DNA of 64,000 nucleotides from Pirellula staleyi DSM 6068 (GTDB lineage: Bacteria; Planctomycetota; Planctomycetia; Pirellulales; Pirellulaceae), in NCBI GenBank assembly GCA_945875845.1, contig CAMCMB010000002.1, positions 62,001 through 126,000 on the forward strand, in the 5' to 3' direction. This document shows positions 33,690 to 42,226 of the stretch, piece after piece. The notes beneath the pieces are model-generated. The model worked only from the letters and a program-made list of their open reading frames with translations, was not told where the DNA came from and searched no databases. Within the stretch, counting starts at the first letter, position 1; each line of letters opens with the position of its first letter. The position numbers and the translations under genes were made by a program.

Positions 33690-34700
33690 CTAGCTGATCG
33701 CGACGCGACTGCCTAGGTCTGTGCTCTTCTTTGCCAAATCCAAAATATGCAATGCTCGGCATGTGTCTTCCAGATCGTTCGATTTGCGAACGAGCGATGT
33801 GATCGAACGGTGGAATTGGCCGAGCATCTGTTGGCCGATCGAAAGCTCCGTGTCGAGTGTTTCTTGGTGCCGGCCGGCTTCGTCAAACCAGACCAAGCTC
33901 GTCGGTAAGTCAATGAATGCTACCCCTTTCTCACAGCAAACTTGGATCGCTGCGGGTGGTCGAAACGCGATCGCTTCGTGCCAAACTTCAGGTATATAAG
34001 CACCGCAGCTGATCTGTGCGAGGATCGCTTTCGAGTCGTGTTCCGGTGAACCAAACCCCAAACTCAAAATCTGGTAGTCTGAGTAGCTTGGCAACTGACT
34101 GCTCGTGTGTTTGATCGCTTGAATCCAACTGGGGGAATCGGCAACGATGTAGTTGCACCAGTCGATCAACTCAAGAAGTTCTCGCTCGGACCGCGAATCG
34201 AGCGATCGTGCCTTTCGTAAGTCTTTGCTTTCACAGGCGAGTCGTCGATGACAAAACAGCAATCTCGGCCGGCCGAGCCGAGTTGCAATCAATTCTTTCA
34301 GCCGAAGCGTGGCGGGCGCAAATCGCCTCGGGAATTCGGTCATGAACGCTATGCCGGAGGACTGAATCTGATTTCGAATTCGCTTCGCAGTTTTTGGATC
34401 GAAATTCAATTCGGCACCGCAAAAGACCGCTTTGCCGTAATCGCAAGCAGCAAACAGCGGCATCATTTGATACCAGTCGTCCTCTAACACGAGGACGGCG
34501 TCGAGACTAGGGATCTCCATGACAGCTCGGAAACTGTCAAAACGCTCCGCATCCAGCTCGCGCGCAATGGCCTCAGCGAGCATCGAAACGCTGTTGTAGA
34601 TTCCAACGACCTGAAATCGATCTCGCATCGAGCGCAGTGCAGGCAGGTACCTCGACTGCCAATCGCGACCTTGCCCGATAACTCCGATTCTTAGTTTCAT
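33690..34700 (-). CDS. Gfo/Idh/MocA-family oxidoreductase
   Basis: A 336-residue NAD(P)-dependent oxidoreductase. The N-terminal Rossmann motif is MKLRIGVIGQGRDW, followed by VVGIYNS and a conserved-position segment near AVFCGAELNFDPKTAKRI, where the expected EKP is replaced. The C-terminal alpha/beta substrate domain is present. The absence of the usual EKP lysine motif suggests an altered or lost catalytic function. It lies next to rpmJ, probably as a separate unit. Confidence 0.82.
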   Translation of the reverse strand: MKLRIGVIGQGRDWQSRYLPALRSMRDRFQVVGIYNSVSMLAEAIARELDAERFDSFRAVMEIPSLDAVLVLEDDWYQMMPLFAACDYGKAVFCGAELNFDPKTAKRIRNQIQSSGIAFMTEFPRRFAPATLRLKELIATRLGRPRLLFCHRRLACESKDLRKARSLDSRSERELLELIDWCNYIVADSPSWIQAIKHTSSQLPSYSDYQILSLGFGSPEHDSKAILAQISCGAYIPEVWHEAIAFRPPAAIQVCCEKGVAFIDLPTSLVWFDEAGRHQETLDTELSIGQQMLGQFHRSITSLVRKSNDLEDTCRALHILDLAKKSTDLGSRVAIS

Positions 34701-34737
34701 AACGGAAACCGATGCGAAAGGCTACCTATCGCTCAGT

Positions 34738-34890
34738 CTATCGTTTACGACGCTTGCTCTTTGCGCCACCTTGACGGACTTTGTAACGCGGATTGCTCTT
34801 GCAAATTACGTAGATGCGACCTCTGCGGCGAACCACTTGGCAGTCGGGATGACGGTATTTAAGCGCCCCAATGGACGAAACAACTTTCAT
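34738..34890 (-). CDS. rpmJ: 50S ribosomal protein L36, zinc-free type
   Basis: A 50-residue basic protein reading [18 protein letters not shown], then [17 protein letters not shown] and a Lys/Arg tail. This is ribosomal protein L36 of the longer, zinc-free kind: only two of the four zinc ligands of classical L36 remain (Cys17 and Cys30). The start has ggag about ten bases upstream. It is too short for many gene finders. Confidence 0.95.
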   Translation of the reverse strand: MKVVSSIGALKYRHPDCQVVRRRGRIYVICKSNPRYKVRQGGAKSKRRKR

Positions 34891-35157
34891 TTTCACAAAC
34901 TCCAACGAACAATGCGGATGAACCCCAAAACGGACCGTTGCCCACCGGGATGGCCGGTTTCGATCTGTTCAGACTGACTTCCTACTGCGCAAACAGTGGA
35001 GCTGCCTAGCATGATCTTCAACGCGTTTTCGACTATCTTGTATGTCTCGGGATTCGCGTAGTATATCGTTGGCCGCCATGGTGGCAACGCCAAATACGCT
35101 GGAATAGTGTATCCAAAGACGCTCCCGCGAGAAAAAACATAGACACGAGCCGACACC

Positions 35158-36681
35158 ATGCAAATTGCGTATTTTGATTGTTTTAGCGGAATCAGCGGCG
35201 ATATGACCTTGGCGGCTCTGATCGATGCGGGAGCGGACCTGCCAGTCATCCAAGAAACCATTGCATCCATGGGGTTGGGTGACGTAAGGCTTTCTGTTTC
35301 CAACACCAGTCGCCGAGGGTTTCGGGGAAAGCTGCTTTGCATTGACCATCCTCGCGAGCATGCGCATCGCTACTTGAGAGACGTCCACCTTTTGATACGT
35401 CATGCGAAAATGTCGTCGCAAGCCAAAGATTTGGCCATGCGGTTCTTTGAGAGAATTGCCAGAGCCGAAGCGAAAGTGCATGGAACAACCATGGATCGCG
35501 TTCAATTTCATGAGGTCGGTGCAATCGATTCGATCGTCGACATGGTGGGTGTAGCGGTGGCTTGGGACATGCTCGAAATCGAAAAGGCGTATGCTTCCCC
35601 TGTGCCGACCGGAGCTGGCCAAATACGCATCGCGCACGGCACGGTCAGCGTTCCTGCCCCGGCTACCGCAGAACTTTTGGTTGGAGTTCCGATTGCCCCT
35701 TCGCAGGTTCCTATGGAGATGACCACTCCGACAGGTGCTGCTATTCTCACCGAACTTGCAGCCGAGTTTGGCCCAATGCCAGCCATGCAAGTCGGGAGAA
35801 TTGGCTACGGTTCTGGCAACAAAGACATGCCCGACCGGCCCAATCTGTTGCGAATTCTCATCGGCAGCGCTTTGAAAGCGAAACCGCCCCAAACAGACTC
35901 TGTTCTCGTGATCGAATGCAACCTGGACGATGTGTCGGGGGAGCAAATCGGTTTTGCAATTGAGCGACTTTGGAAAGTGGGTGCGTTGGATGTTTTCACC
36001 ATGCCGATCCAGATGAAGAAAAATCGCCCCGGCACGTTGCTGACTGTTTTGGCTAGGCCGGAAGATCGACAAGCCATGGAATCGATTTTGTTTCAACAAA
36101 CGGGAACTCTTGGCTTACGATATCGAAGGCAAGCACGCACCATTTTGCCGCGAGCCATCGTCGACGTTTCAAGTCCCTGGGGAATTGTTGCTGGGAAGGT
36201 CTCAAAGCTACCCAGCGGCGAAGTAGACTTCTCCCCGGAATATGACGATTGTAGCCGCATCGCGATCAAGCATGGTTTACGCTTGAACGACGTCGTAGCC
36301 GAAATTCGCGAGTGTTATTACAGTGCGGAGAACGCGAGAGAATTGCAAAATGCAGAGGAGATCGCTCGCAAAGAGAGTTTCGACCTTGAGCCAGACCCCA
36401 ACCGCATTGAAAACGTGAACGCAGTCTTCCGTGAGGCTGCTTTCGAAAATGAGTATGCTTCGGAGGATTCGAGCAAAGGATCTGCTGAGCTGCCGGCCGA
36501 CGAACCGATGGACCCTCCCACTGTGCTTTCCATCGAATTTCCAATCGAAACGGAGCAAACGCAAGACAGGAATGAGTATTATCGTTGGGATAGTTCTCCT
36601 TGGTCCGTTTCTCCGAAGGAACCTCAGCAGCCTTCGCAAGCTCCACGGCAGTTTCCCATGCGTGGTGAACCGGATTCCTGA
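35158..36681 (+). CDS. larC: Nickel-pincer cofactor biosynthesis protein LarC, with C-terminal extension
   Basis: A 507-residue protein. Residues 1-400 match LarC (IAYFDCFSGISGDMTLAALID, FHEVGAIDSIVDMVG, SPVPTGAGQIRIAHG, IECNLDDVSGEQIG). LarC inserts nickel into the pincer cofactor of lactate racemase-type enzymes. In several bacteria LarC is made from two frames by a programmed shift; here it is one continuous frame. The last 110 residues or so form an acidic, Pro-rich tail not expected in the family. No larA, larB or larE is present in the window. ATG 35158 begins directly with the conserved motif. Confidence 0.93.
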   Translation: MQIAYFDCFSGISGDMTLAALIDAGADLPVIQETIASMGLGDVRLSVSNTSRRGFRGKLLCIDHPREHAHRYLRDVHLLIRHAKMSSQAKDLAMRFFERIARAEAKVHGTTMDRVQFHEVGAIDSIVDMVGVAVAWDMLEIEKAYASPVPTGAGQIRIAHGTVSVPAPATAELLVGVPIAPSQVPMEMTTPTGAAILTELAAEFGPMPAMQVGRIGYGSGNKDMPDRPNLLRILIGSALKAKPPQTDSVLVIECNLDDVSGEQIGFAIERLWKVGALDVFTMPIQMKKNRPGTLLTVLARPEDRQAMESILFQQTGTLGLRYRRQARTILPRAIVDVSSPWGIVAGKVSKLPSGEVDFSPEYDDCSRIAIKHGLRLNDVVAEIRECYYSAENARELQNAEEIARKESFDLEPDPNRIENVNAVFREAAFENEYASEDSSKGSAELPADEPMDPPTVLSIEFPIETEQTQDRNEYYRWDSSPWSVSPKEPQQPSQAPRQFPMRGEPDS

Positions 36682-36805
36682 TCGAGCATCTTTTCAGGGA
36701 GGATTCTCCGCTATAATTAGGTTCCTTCAGCAGTTTGGCGTTCGTTTCGCCATTTTCGCTTGCCCTTCGTGAACCAAGCCTTTCTCTCTTCCTCGACGCT
36801 TTTTC

Positions 36806-39800
36806 ATGACATCTTCTGCCAACCAAACAAGACACTCGTTTCTTATCGCAGGTCCAATGAAAACTCATTTTCGTACTTGGAAGAATCGGGACAATGGTCC
36901 CATCCTGCCCTCGGCTTGGTCAGGTATCTTTCAAATTGTCGCTCGCCGAATAACGCTCATCGCGATTGCAGTTAGTGTCCCATTCGCGGGATCGCTGCAG
37001 GCAGAGGAACCGGTAAAGAAGTTTCTTGCACGCCTCCGCGACGAAGGACTTTCCGAGACGGGCATAAAGTACCTTGATCTCTGTGCAGCCCGGGATCGAT
37101 TGCCCGCCAGCATGAAGGAGGACTTGCCTCTCGAGCGAAACATTTTGTTGCAAGACTCGATTAGGAACGCCAAAACACCGCAGCAACGCGACGAACGCAT
37201 CGCATTGATCGAAAAAGGATACAAGCAATTCCTCGATGCTTCGCCAACGCACCCCAGACGCAGCGAAGCCCAAACAAAGCTTGGGGACCTACTGCTTGAG
37301 CGAGCTCAGACCTTTTTGGCCGACAGCAAAAAGGACGAGAACCAAGCATCTGCCGCCAATCTTCGGTCCAAAGCTCGCGATGTCTACACCGAAGCCTTGG
37401 AGCTTTACAGCAAAATTACCGAAGAGTTAAAGCCCATTCTTGAATCCATGAAGGGAGACAAGATCAAGGCCAACGATGCGGAGGGAAAAGAGCGTAGAGA
37501 GCAGTATCAGAAAGATTACCGAGGGGCCCAAATCCTGAGTGCAAAAATGATGGAGTTCATGAGCCAAACCTACGACCCCCAGTCTGCTGAATGGAGAAAT
37601 TGGCTCGAGAAATCGGAGGCCTCGCTTTCTCAAATCATCGAAAAAACGACCGGCCCAACCGAAGCCGGACGAAGAATGTTGAGCTTGCTGTATCGCGGTG
37701 AAGTTCAGCGACAGCTCGGGAAAGTCGATGATTCCCGCGAAAGCTTCACTCGCGTCTCTGAGAATGAAGGACCGGGCATATTTCGCACTTGGAAAGTGCA
37801 GTCTATCGCAAACATCGTACGATTGGATTCGACCGAAAAGTCTGCCAAATTCGAGGTGGCAATCGACCGCGGCGAATCAACGCTCAAGCAAGCCACTGCC
37901 AACGATCGCAACGAGCCGGAATGGATTGATTTGCAGCTTGCCGTTGCCGAAGCTCGCATGGCATTTTCGAAAACAATCGACGAAAAAAAAGAGGAAAACA
38001 AGTTCAGAAACAATCGAAAAGCCGCTCGCGAAATGCTGCAAGCCATTGTTAAAAAACAAGGGGCGCGCGACGTTGCAATCGTTGAGACCGTTCGCAAAGC
38101 GAAAAAATTGTTGAGCGAACTCGGAATTGAAATCGCCGAAAAAGTAGATGTGAAGCTTCCGGAAACGCGTACGTTTGCCGAAGCGTTCAAAGCTGGGCGA
38201 GAACGGTTGGATCGCGCCGAATCCACCGATGCAACCTTGCCCATTCTGGAACAACAACTCGCCAAGGCGGACGCTCAAACCAAACAAGAATTGAGTGATC
38301 AAGTCAAAAAGATCAAGGAGGATTCGCTGCGGGATCGGATGCAAGCCATTGAACTCTACGAACGCGCGTTGAAACTGTTTCGGGAAACGGACGATCGCAG
38401 TGAGTTGCTCGAAGCCAAATACCTGCTGTCCTATATGTTTTTGCGAACCGACCAATATTGGGAAGCCGTCGCAATCGCTCAAGAATTGGTTGTACCCGCA
38501 AGTGGAGAGGGGAAAGCCGAAAATGCGGGCGGGTTTGCTTTGCTTGGACTGAACAAACTAATCGTCGAAGCTCCGGCCGAGCGGCAAATGGCTTTGGTTC
38601 CCCCCCTCGAAAGGTTAGCCGGACAGCTTTTTGAAATATCGCCGGACTCCGACAACGCTCAAGGTGCTGTGGAACTGCTGGTTAAATTAGCACTCATTCA
38701 TAAACGGATGGATGCGGCGGAGAAGTATATCGCGACGTGGCAAAGCAAAGGAGGCTCGAGCGTAAGCATTCTTGGGAAAATTCTTTGGAGCGAGTACCGT
38801 TCGAACGCGACCAAACATCGCACCGAAAAAACGGAGGAAACGGCAGACGATGCAAGCTTGAAGCAACGGGCCGAAAAACTACTAGTGTCGTCCTGGGAAA
38901 ACTTGGTCCCAGCCAAAGCAGACAAGAACCTGATCGCAGGTGTGAATACTCTTGCAAGTATTTATCTTTCTACCGATCGAGACGACGAAGCCTTGGCCAT
39001 ACTCAACGATCCACAAAAAGGCGCGATCGTTCTAATCGAAACCAAGTCGGAGTTAGAGCCATTGCTCAAGCTCGAAGCGTACCGGCTCAAACTGCAAGCC
39101 ATGGTTCAAGCGGCTGGTCGAGGCAAGGGGACGCTCTCAAGCGATGAGGTCACAAATGTTGTTCAAAAAATGAAGGAGCTATCGGCGTCCGACGATTCCT
39201 TGCTAACAAGTTCGCTTCGTAATTTGGCGGTCGAAATAAAATCCAAATTGGAAGCGACCAAGAACATCGAGGATCAATCCAAACTGGGAGTCGCCTTTGG
39301 TGTCCTCATCCAACAGCTGATTTCGTTCAGTTCGGATGTCGGTACACTCGATTCCGCCGGGACTTCGATTCTAAATCTGGCAACCGATATGGTGAAGGTG
39401 CCCGCTTTGGCAACGAATGGAAAGCAATTGATGTTGATCGCAGAAGAAGCCTTTAGCAAAATCGCTAGCAAGTCGGAAGCGGATTTAGTCGCTGCCGGTC
39501 GCAAGCCCGAAGAATTTCAGTTCCGATTGGCTCAATCGAAAAGCGGTGCAGGCAAACATGAGGAAGCCCACAAACTCTTTGTGAAAGCATTGACCAAATC
39601 CGAAACAGTTTTGCAGATTCAAGTCGAAGCAGCCCGAAACCTGCAAGAATGGTCCGCAGGGAAGGATGCAGAGTTGCTTAAAATGGCACTTCTCGGCACA
39701 GAGCCAAATGACAAGAAGGCCAAGATCGTGTGGGGCTGGGGGAAAATCAGCGAGAAAACGTTGGCCCGCGTCAATGATTTCAAGGATACGTTTTTCGAAG

Positions 39801-40027
39801 CGCGTCTCAATATTGCAAAGTGCCGACGCTTGATCGCTCTCACCGAAAGCGGAGAGCCAAGAAAGAAAGCCCTTGAACGATCCGTCGCAGATATACGGCA
39901 GACTATGCTAAACTTCCCAGAACTGGGCGGACCCGACCATGAGCCCAAATTTTCAAAACTGCTGCTGGAACTTCAGCAGGAACTGGGCAAGCCCACCATC
40001 GGTCTCGCCGAATTCAAACAGCCCTAG
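36806..40027 (+). CDS. Large secreted helical-repeat (TPR-like) protein, function unknown
   Basis: A 1073-residue protein with a signal-type hydrophobic segment (ITLIAIAVSVPFAGSLQA). After that it is almost entirely helical and charged, with repeated Ala/Leu/Glu/Lys helix pairs of TPR type (for example EALELYSKITEELK, AIELYERALKLFRETDDR). No catalytic motif is seen. ATG 36857 (MKTHFRTW), with agg nearby, is an alternative start that shortens the long N-region. It precedes another secreted TPR-like gene by 83 bp, suggesting a shared envelope function. Confidence 0.85.
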   Translation: MTSSANQTRHSFLIAGPMKTHFRTWKNRDNGPILPSAWSGIFQIVARRITLIAIAVSVPFAGSLQAEEPVKKFLARLRDEGLSETGIKYLDLCAARDRLPASMKEDLPLERNILLQDSIRNAKTPQQRDERIALIEKGYKQFLDASPTHPRRSEAQTKLGDLLLERAQTFLADSKKDENQASAANLRSKARDVYTEALELYSKITEELKPILESMKGDKIKANDAEGKERREQYQKDYRGAQILSAKMMEFMSQTYDPQSAEWRNWLEKSEASLSQIIEKTTGPTEAGRRMLSLLYRGEVQRQLGKVDDSRESFTRVSENEGPGIFRTWKVQSIANIVRLDSTEKSAKFEVAIDRGESTLKQATANDRNEPEWIDLQLAVAEARMAFSKTIDEKKEENKFRNNRKAAREMLQAIVKKQGARDVAIVETVRKAKKLLSELGIEIAEKVDVKLPETRTFAEAFKAGRERLDRAESTDATLPILEQQLAKADAQTKQELSDQVKKIKEDSLRDRMQAIELYERALKLFRETDDRSELLEAKYLLSYMFLRTDQYWEAVAIAQELVVPASGEGKAENAGGFALLGLNKLIVEAPAERQMALVPPLERLAGQLFEISPDSDNAQGAVELLVKLALIHKRMDAAEKYIATWQSKGGSSVSILGKILWSEYRSNATKHRTEKTEETADDASLKQRAEKLLVSSWENLVPAKADKNLIAGVNTLASIYLSTDRDDEALAILNDPQKGAIVLIETKSELEPLLKLEAYRLKLQAMVQAAGRGKGTLSSDEVTNVVQKMKELSASDDSLLTSSLRNLAVEIKSKLEATKNIEDQSKLGVAFGVLIQQLISFSSDVGTLDSAGTSILNLATDMVKVPALATNGKQLMLIAEEAFSKIASKSEADLVAAGRKPEEFQFRLAQSKSGAGKHEEAHKLFVKALTKSETVLQIQVEAARNLQEWSAGKDAELLKMALLGTEPNDKKAKIVWGWGKISEKTLARVNDFKDTFFEARLNIAKCRRLIALTESGEPRKKALERSVADIRQTMLNFPELGGPDHEPKFSKLLLELQQELGKPTIGLAEFKQP

Positions 40028-40110
40028 TACTCCACAGCCCGACAGCACCTGCTTGCTACCGATGCCGCAAGGCTTCGAATTACTACCAATTCTCCTTCCT
40101 CGCGAAAAAA

Positions 40111-41169
40111 ATGAAATCCTCGACTCCCCTCCGTATAGCCGCCTCGCTCGTTTGTCTCACTCTCACAACAGCATTTGGCTCAACCTGCGCCCTCGCGCAG
40201 CAAGAGGGTCGGGTTTTCCCGCTCAAAGGGGGCGCAGCGGTGAAAGGAATAATTATCGAACGAACGCGAGATAAAGTGGTCATCGAAGTCCGAGGAGCAA
40301 ATCAGAGCTTTCCATCTAACGAAATTGCACGCGTTGTTTTCGAAGGAGAGCCGCAGCAATTGACCCGCGCAAAAGACTTCATCGGTCAAGGAAATTTGGA
40401 CCAGGCGATTGATGAGTTCAAGAAAATTGACGTGCCATCGATCAAGATCGACGATATCAAAAAGGACTATGAGTTCTATCGAGGCTATTTGGCTGCGGTA
40501 AATGCGCTGCGAGCCAAGGGGGATGCCGCAGGGGCAAAGACTCTGCTTCTTAATTGGGCAAAAGAAAACGCGAACTCGAACCTGTTTTATTCCGCCTCGG
40601 AAAAACTCGGGGAACTGGCTATGGCAACGGGCGCTCCAAGTGAAGCCGCAAAGTACTTTGGTGTACTCGCAGCATCCCCATTCCCCGACCTTAAAGTAAA
40701 GGGTGGCTACCTCGCAGGCAAGGCGCTCTTAGCGCTCAACCAAACAGCCGAGGCCAGAGCCAAGTTTGCGGCCGTCACCCAAGCCCAAGTATCCGATCCG
40801 GCATCCCTCAAATTAAAGAAGTTAGCAAACGTTGCGTCCATAAGCTGCGATGCAGCCGAAGGAAAAGCGGATCAAGCCTTGCAAGCACTCGAGAAAGTGG
40901 TCGACGAGAGCGATTCCGCCGACGCCGAATTGTTTTCTGCTTTGTACAACACAATGGGTGGTATCTTGCAGACGTCAGGTAAGCACGAAGAGGCCATTCT
41001 GGCCTTTCTGAAAACAGATCTGTTGTATGCGAGCGAAGTCGACGCTCATGCTGAGGCTTTGCATTGGTTGTCGCAGCTTTGGCCCAAGGTTGGAGAGAGT
41101 CAACGTGCAACCGAAGCGAAATCGAAGTTGGCCAAACTCTATCCCACTTCACAGTGGTTGACGAAGTAG
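40111..41169 (+). CDS. Secreted TPR-like protein, function unknown
   Basis: A 352-residue protein with a signal peptide (LTTAFGSTCALAQ). Residues about 35-85 form a small beta domain (VFPLKGGAAVKGIIIERT, VVIEVRGANQSF) and the rest are helical repeats (LIGQGNLDQAIDEF-like, ALEKVVDES). It follows the 1073-residue TPR-like protein on the same strand and probably partners it in the periplasm. The decayed defence locus begins 40 bp after its stop. Confidence 0.85.
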   Translation: MKSSTPLRIAASLVCLTLTTAFGSTCALAQQEGRVFPLKGGAAVKGIIIERTRDKVVIEVRGANQSFPSNEIARVVFEGEPQQLTRAKDFIGQGNLDQAIDEFKKIDVPSIKIDDIKKDYEFYRGYLAAVNALRAKGDAAGAKTLLLNWAKENANSNLFYSASEKLGELAMATGAPSEAAKYFGVLAASPFPDLKVKGGYLAGKALLALNQTAEARAKFAAVTQAQVSDPASLKLKKLANVASISCDAAEGKADQALQALEKVVDESDSADAELFSALYNTMGGILQTSGKHEEAILAFLKTDLLYASEVDAHAEALHWLSQLWPKVGESQRATEAKSKLAKLYPTSQWLTK

Positions 41170-41207
41170 GCTTGTCCAGGACAGCAACCGCAGCTTCCAA
41201 ATCCATG

Positions 41208-41298
41208 AACCACGAAAGGCACGAAAAGCACGAAAGAATTTGACTTAAAAAAATCCATGCTGTTCGTGTCTTTCGTGCCTTTCGTGTTTTCCGTGGTT
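41208..41298 (+). repeat. Repeat family C, copy 1, upstream of GxxExxY gene
   Basis: The left arm aaccacgaaaggcacgaaa pairs with the right arm tttcgtgttttccgtggtt, enclosing an AT-rich centre. The arms themselves are built of cacgaaa units. It lies 14 bp before the GTG of the GxxExxY gene, so it would sit in the leader of its mRNA. Confidence 0.85.
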
Positions 41299-41312
41299 AA
41301 GAAAGGACCCCC

Positions 41313-41693
41313 GTGCGCGAAACAATCCTGTTCAAAGACGAAAGCTACGCGATTCAAGGCGCAATCTTCGAAGTCTATCGAGAAATGGGTTGTGGTTTTC
41401 TCGAATCAGTTTACCAGGAGTGTCTGGAAATAGAGTTGCATAGTCGAGGAATTCCCCTCGTCGCTCAACAGGAGTTGTTGCTTCACTACAAATCCAAACC
41501 GCTGAAAACCAAGTTTATCCCAGATTTTGCTTGCTACGGGAAAATAGTTGTTGAATTGAAGGCCGTCAAAGACATTGCTCCTGAGCACAAAGCACAAGTG
41601 ATCAACTACTTGAAAGCAACCGGAATGAAACTTGGCTTACTTGTCAACTTTGGTGCATACCCGAAAGCAACTATCATCCGACTGGTACTGTGA
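41313..41693 (+). CDS. GxxExxY protein (PD-(D/E)XK nuclease-like)
   Basis: A 126-residue protein with the family signature GFLESVY (G-x-x-E-x-x-Y) and a PD-(D/E)XK-like core: FIPDFACYGKIVVELKAV holds the Asp and the ELK pair. The C-terminal KLGLLVNFG is also typical. Its biochemical role is not established; the fold suggests nuclease activity. The start is GTG 41313. It is framed by family C palindromes and followed by an hsdR remnant, suggesting an accessory gene of a type I restriction locus or a palindrome-linked mobile unit. Confidence 0.9.
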   Translation: MRETILFKDESYAIQGAIFEVYREMGCGFLESVYQECLEIELHSRGIPLVAQQELLLHYKSKPLKTKFIPDFACYGKIVVELKAVKDIAPEHKAQVINYLKATGMKLGLLVNFGAYPKATIIRLVL

Positions 41694-41701
41694 GTTTCTA
41701 G

Positions 41702-41820
41702 AACCACGAAAGGCACGAAAAGCACGAAAGAAATAGGGCATGAGAAAAAAAGTCTTAAGACGCAAGGTACGAATCGGGAGGGTCCTTCTTCCGTTCGTGT
41801 CTTTCGTGTTTTTCGTGGTT
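41702..41820 (+). repeat. Repeat family C, copy 2
   Basis: Arms aaccacgaaaggcacgaaa and tttcgtgtttttcgtggtt enclose a centre with aatcgggagggtccttcttcc, different from the centre of copy 1. Almost identical to copy 3. Confidence 0.87.
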
Positions 41821-41864
41821 AAAAAAGTGCGCTATTTTGATCGACTGGCACTTTAAGTTTCTAG

Positions 41865-41983
41865 AACCACGAAGGGCACGAAAAGCACGAAAGAATTAGG
41901 GCATGAGAAAAAAAGTCGAAAGACGCAAGGTACGAATCGGGAGGGTCCTTCTTCCGTTCGTGTCTTTCGTGTTTTCCGTGGTT
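41865..41983 (+). repeat. Repeat family C, copy 3
   Basis: A 119-bp palindrome, near-identical to copy 2 (aaccacgaagggcacgaaa, then tttcgtgttttccgtggtt). It ends 15 bp before the start codon of the hsdR remnant. Confidence 0.87.
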
Positions 41984-41998
41984 AAAAAAGGGCGCTAT

Positions 41999-42214
41999 AT
42001 GATCGAATACAACCCCATCGCGGAATCCAATAACTTCATCATCCTGGAAAGATATAACCGGGAATGGACGGTGGCAGCAAGCTACCAGAGCGAAGGCGAC
42101 CTGGAACGAGAGCTTAATGCCGATTTGCAGAACCAAAGAAGATCAAATGGCGGGCATCGGGTGCTTGCGGCCTCCATAGAAGGCAAGTGGCAATCTCCAC
42201 CCGGCGAGGAGTAA
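41999..42214 (+). pseudogene. N-terminal remnant of a type I restriction enzyme R subunit (HsdR)
   Basis: ATG 41999 opens a 71-residue frame. Residues 1-46 read like the start of Hsd[20 protein letters not shown], then [19 protein letters not shown]. In HsdR the next block is GYEYLP..., but here the sequence changes abruptly after NQ (about 42137) to an unrelated tail and stops. Full HsdR is near 1000 residues, so over 90 percent is missing. No hsdM or hsdS was found. The frame extends upstream through the palindrome, which is not coding. It is probably non-functional. Confidence 0.82.
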
Positions 42215-42226
42215 TTTCGATCGGCT

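Larger units (their letters stand above)
41679..42004 (+). repeat. 163-bp tandem duplication containing two family C palindromes
   Basis: The unit starting cgactggtactgtgagtttc (41679) recurs at 41842 as cgactggcactttaagtttc, offset 163 bp. Each unit holds the 3' end of the GxxExxY gene, a 119-bp palindrome and a cgctat(at/ttt)gatcga tail. Unit 2 ends at the hsdR remnant start. The two copies differ at only a few bases, so the duplication is recent. Confidence 0.88.

Noticed and set aside
34969..36099. Antisense frame of 376 codons opposite larC
   Set aside because: LarC motifs on the plus strand are unambiguous and the antisense product has low-complexity composition.
41903..41998. Upstream extension of the hsdR-like frame
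   Set aside because: This part is the family C palindrome; HsdR similarity begins at ATG 41999.
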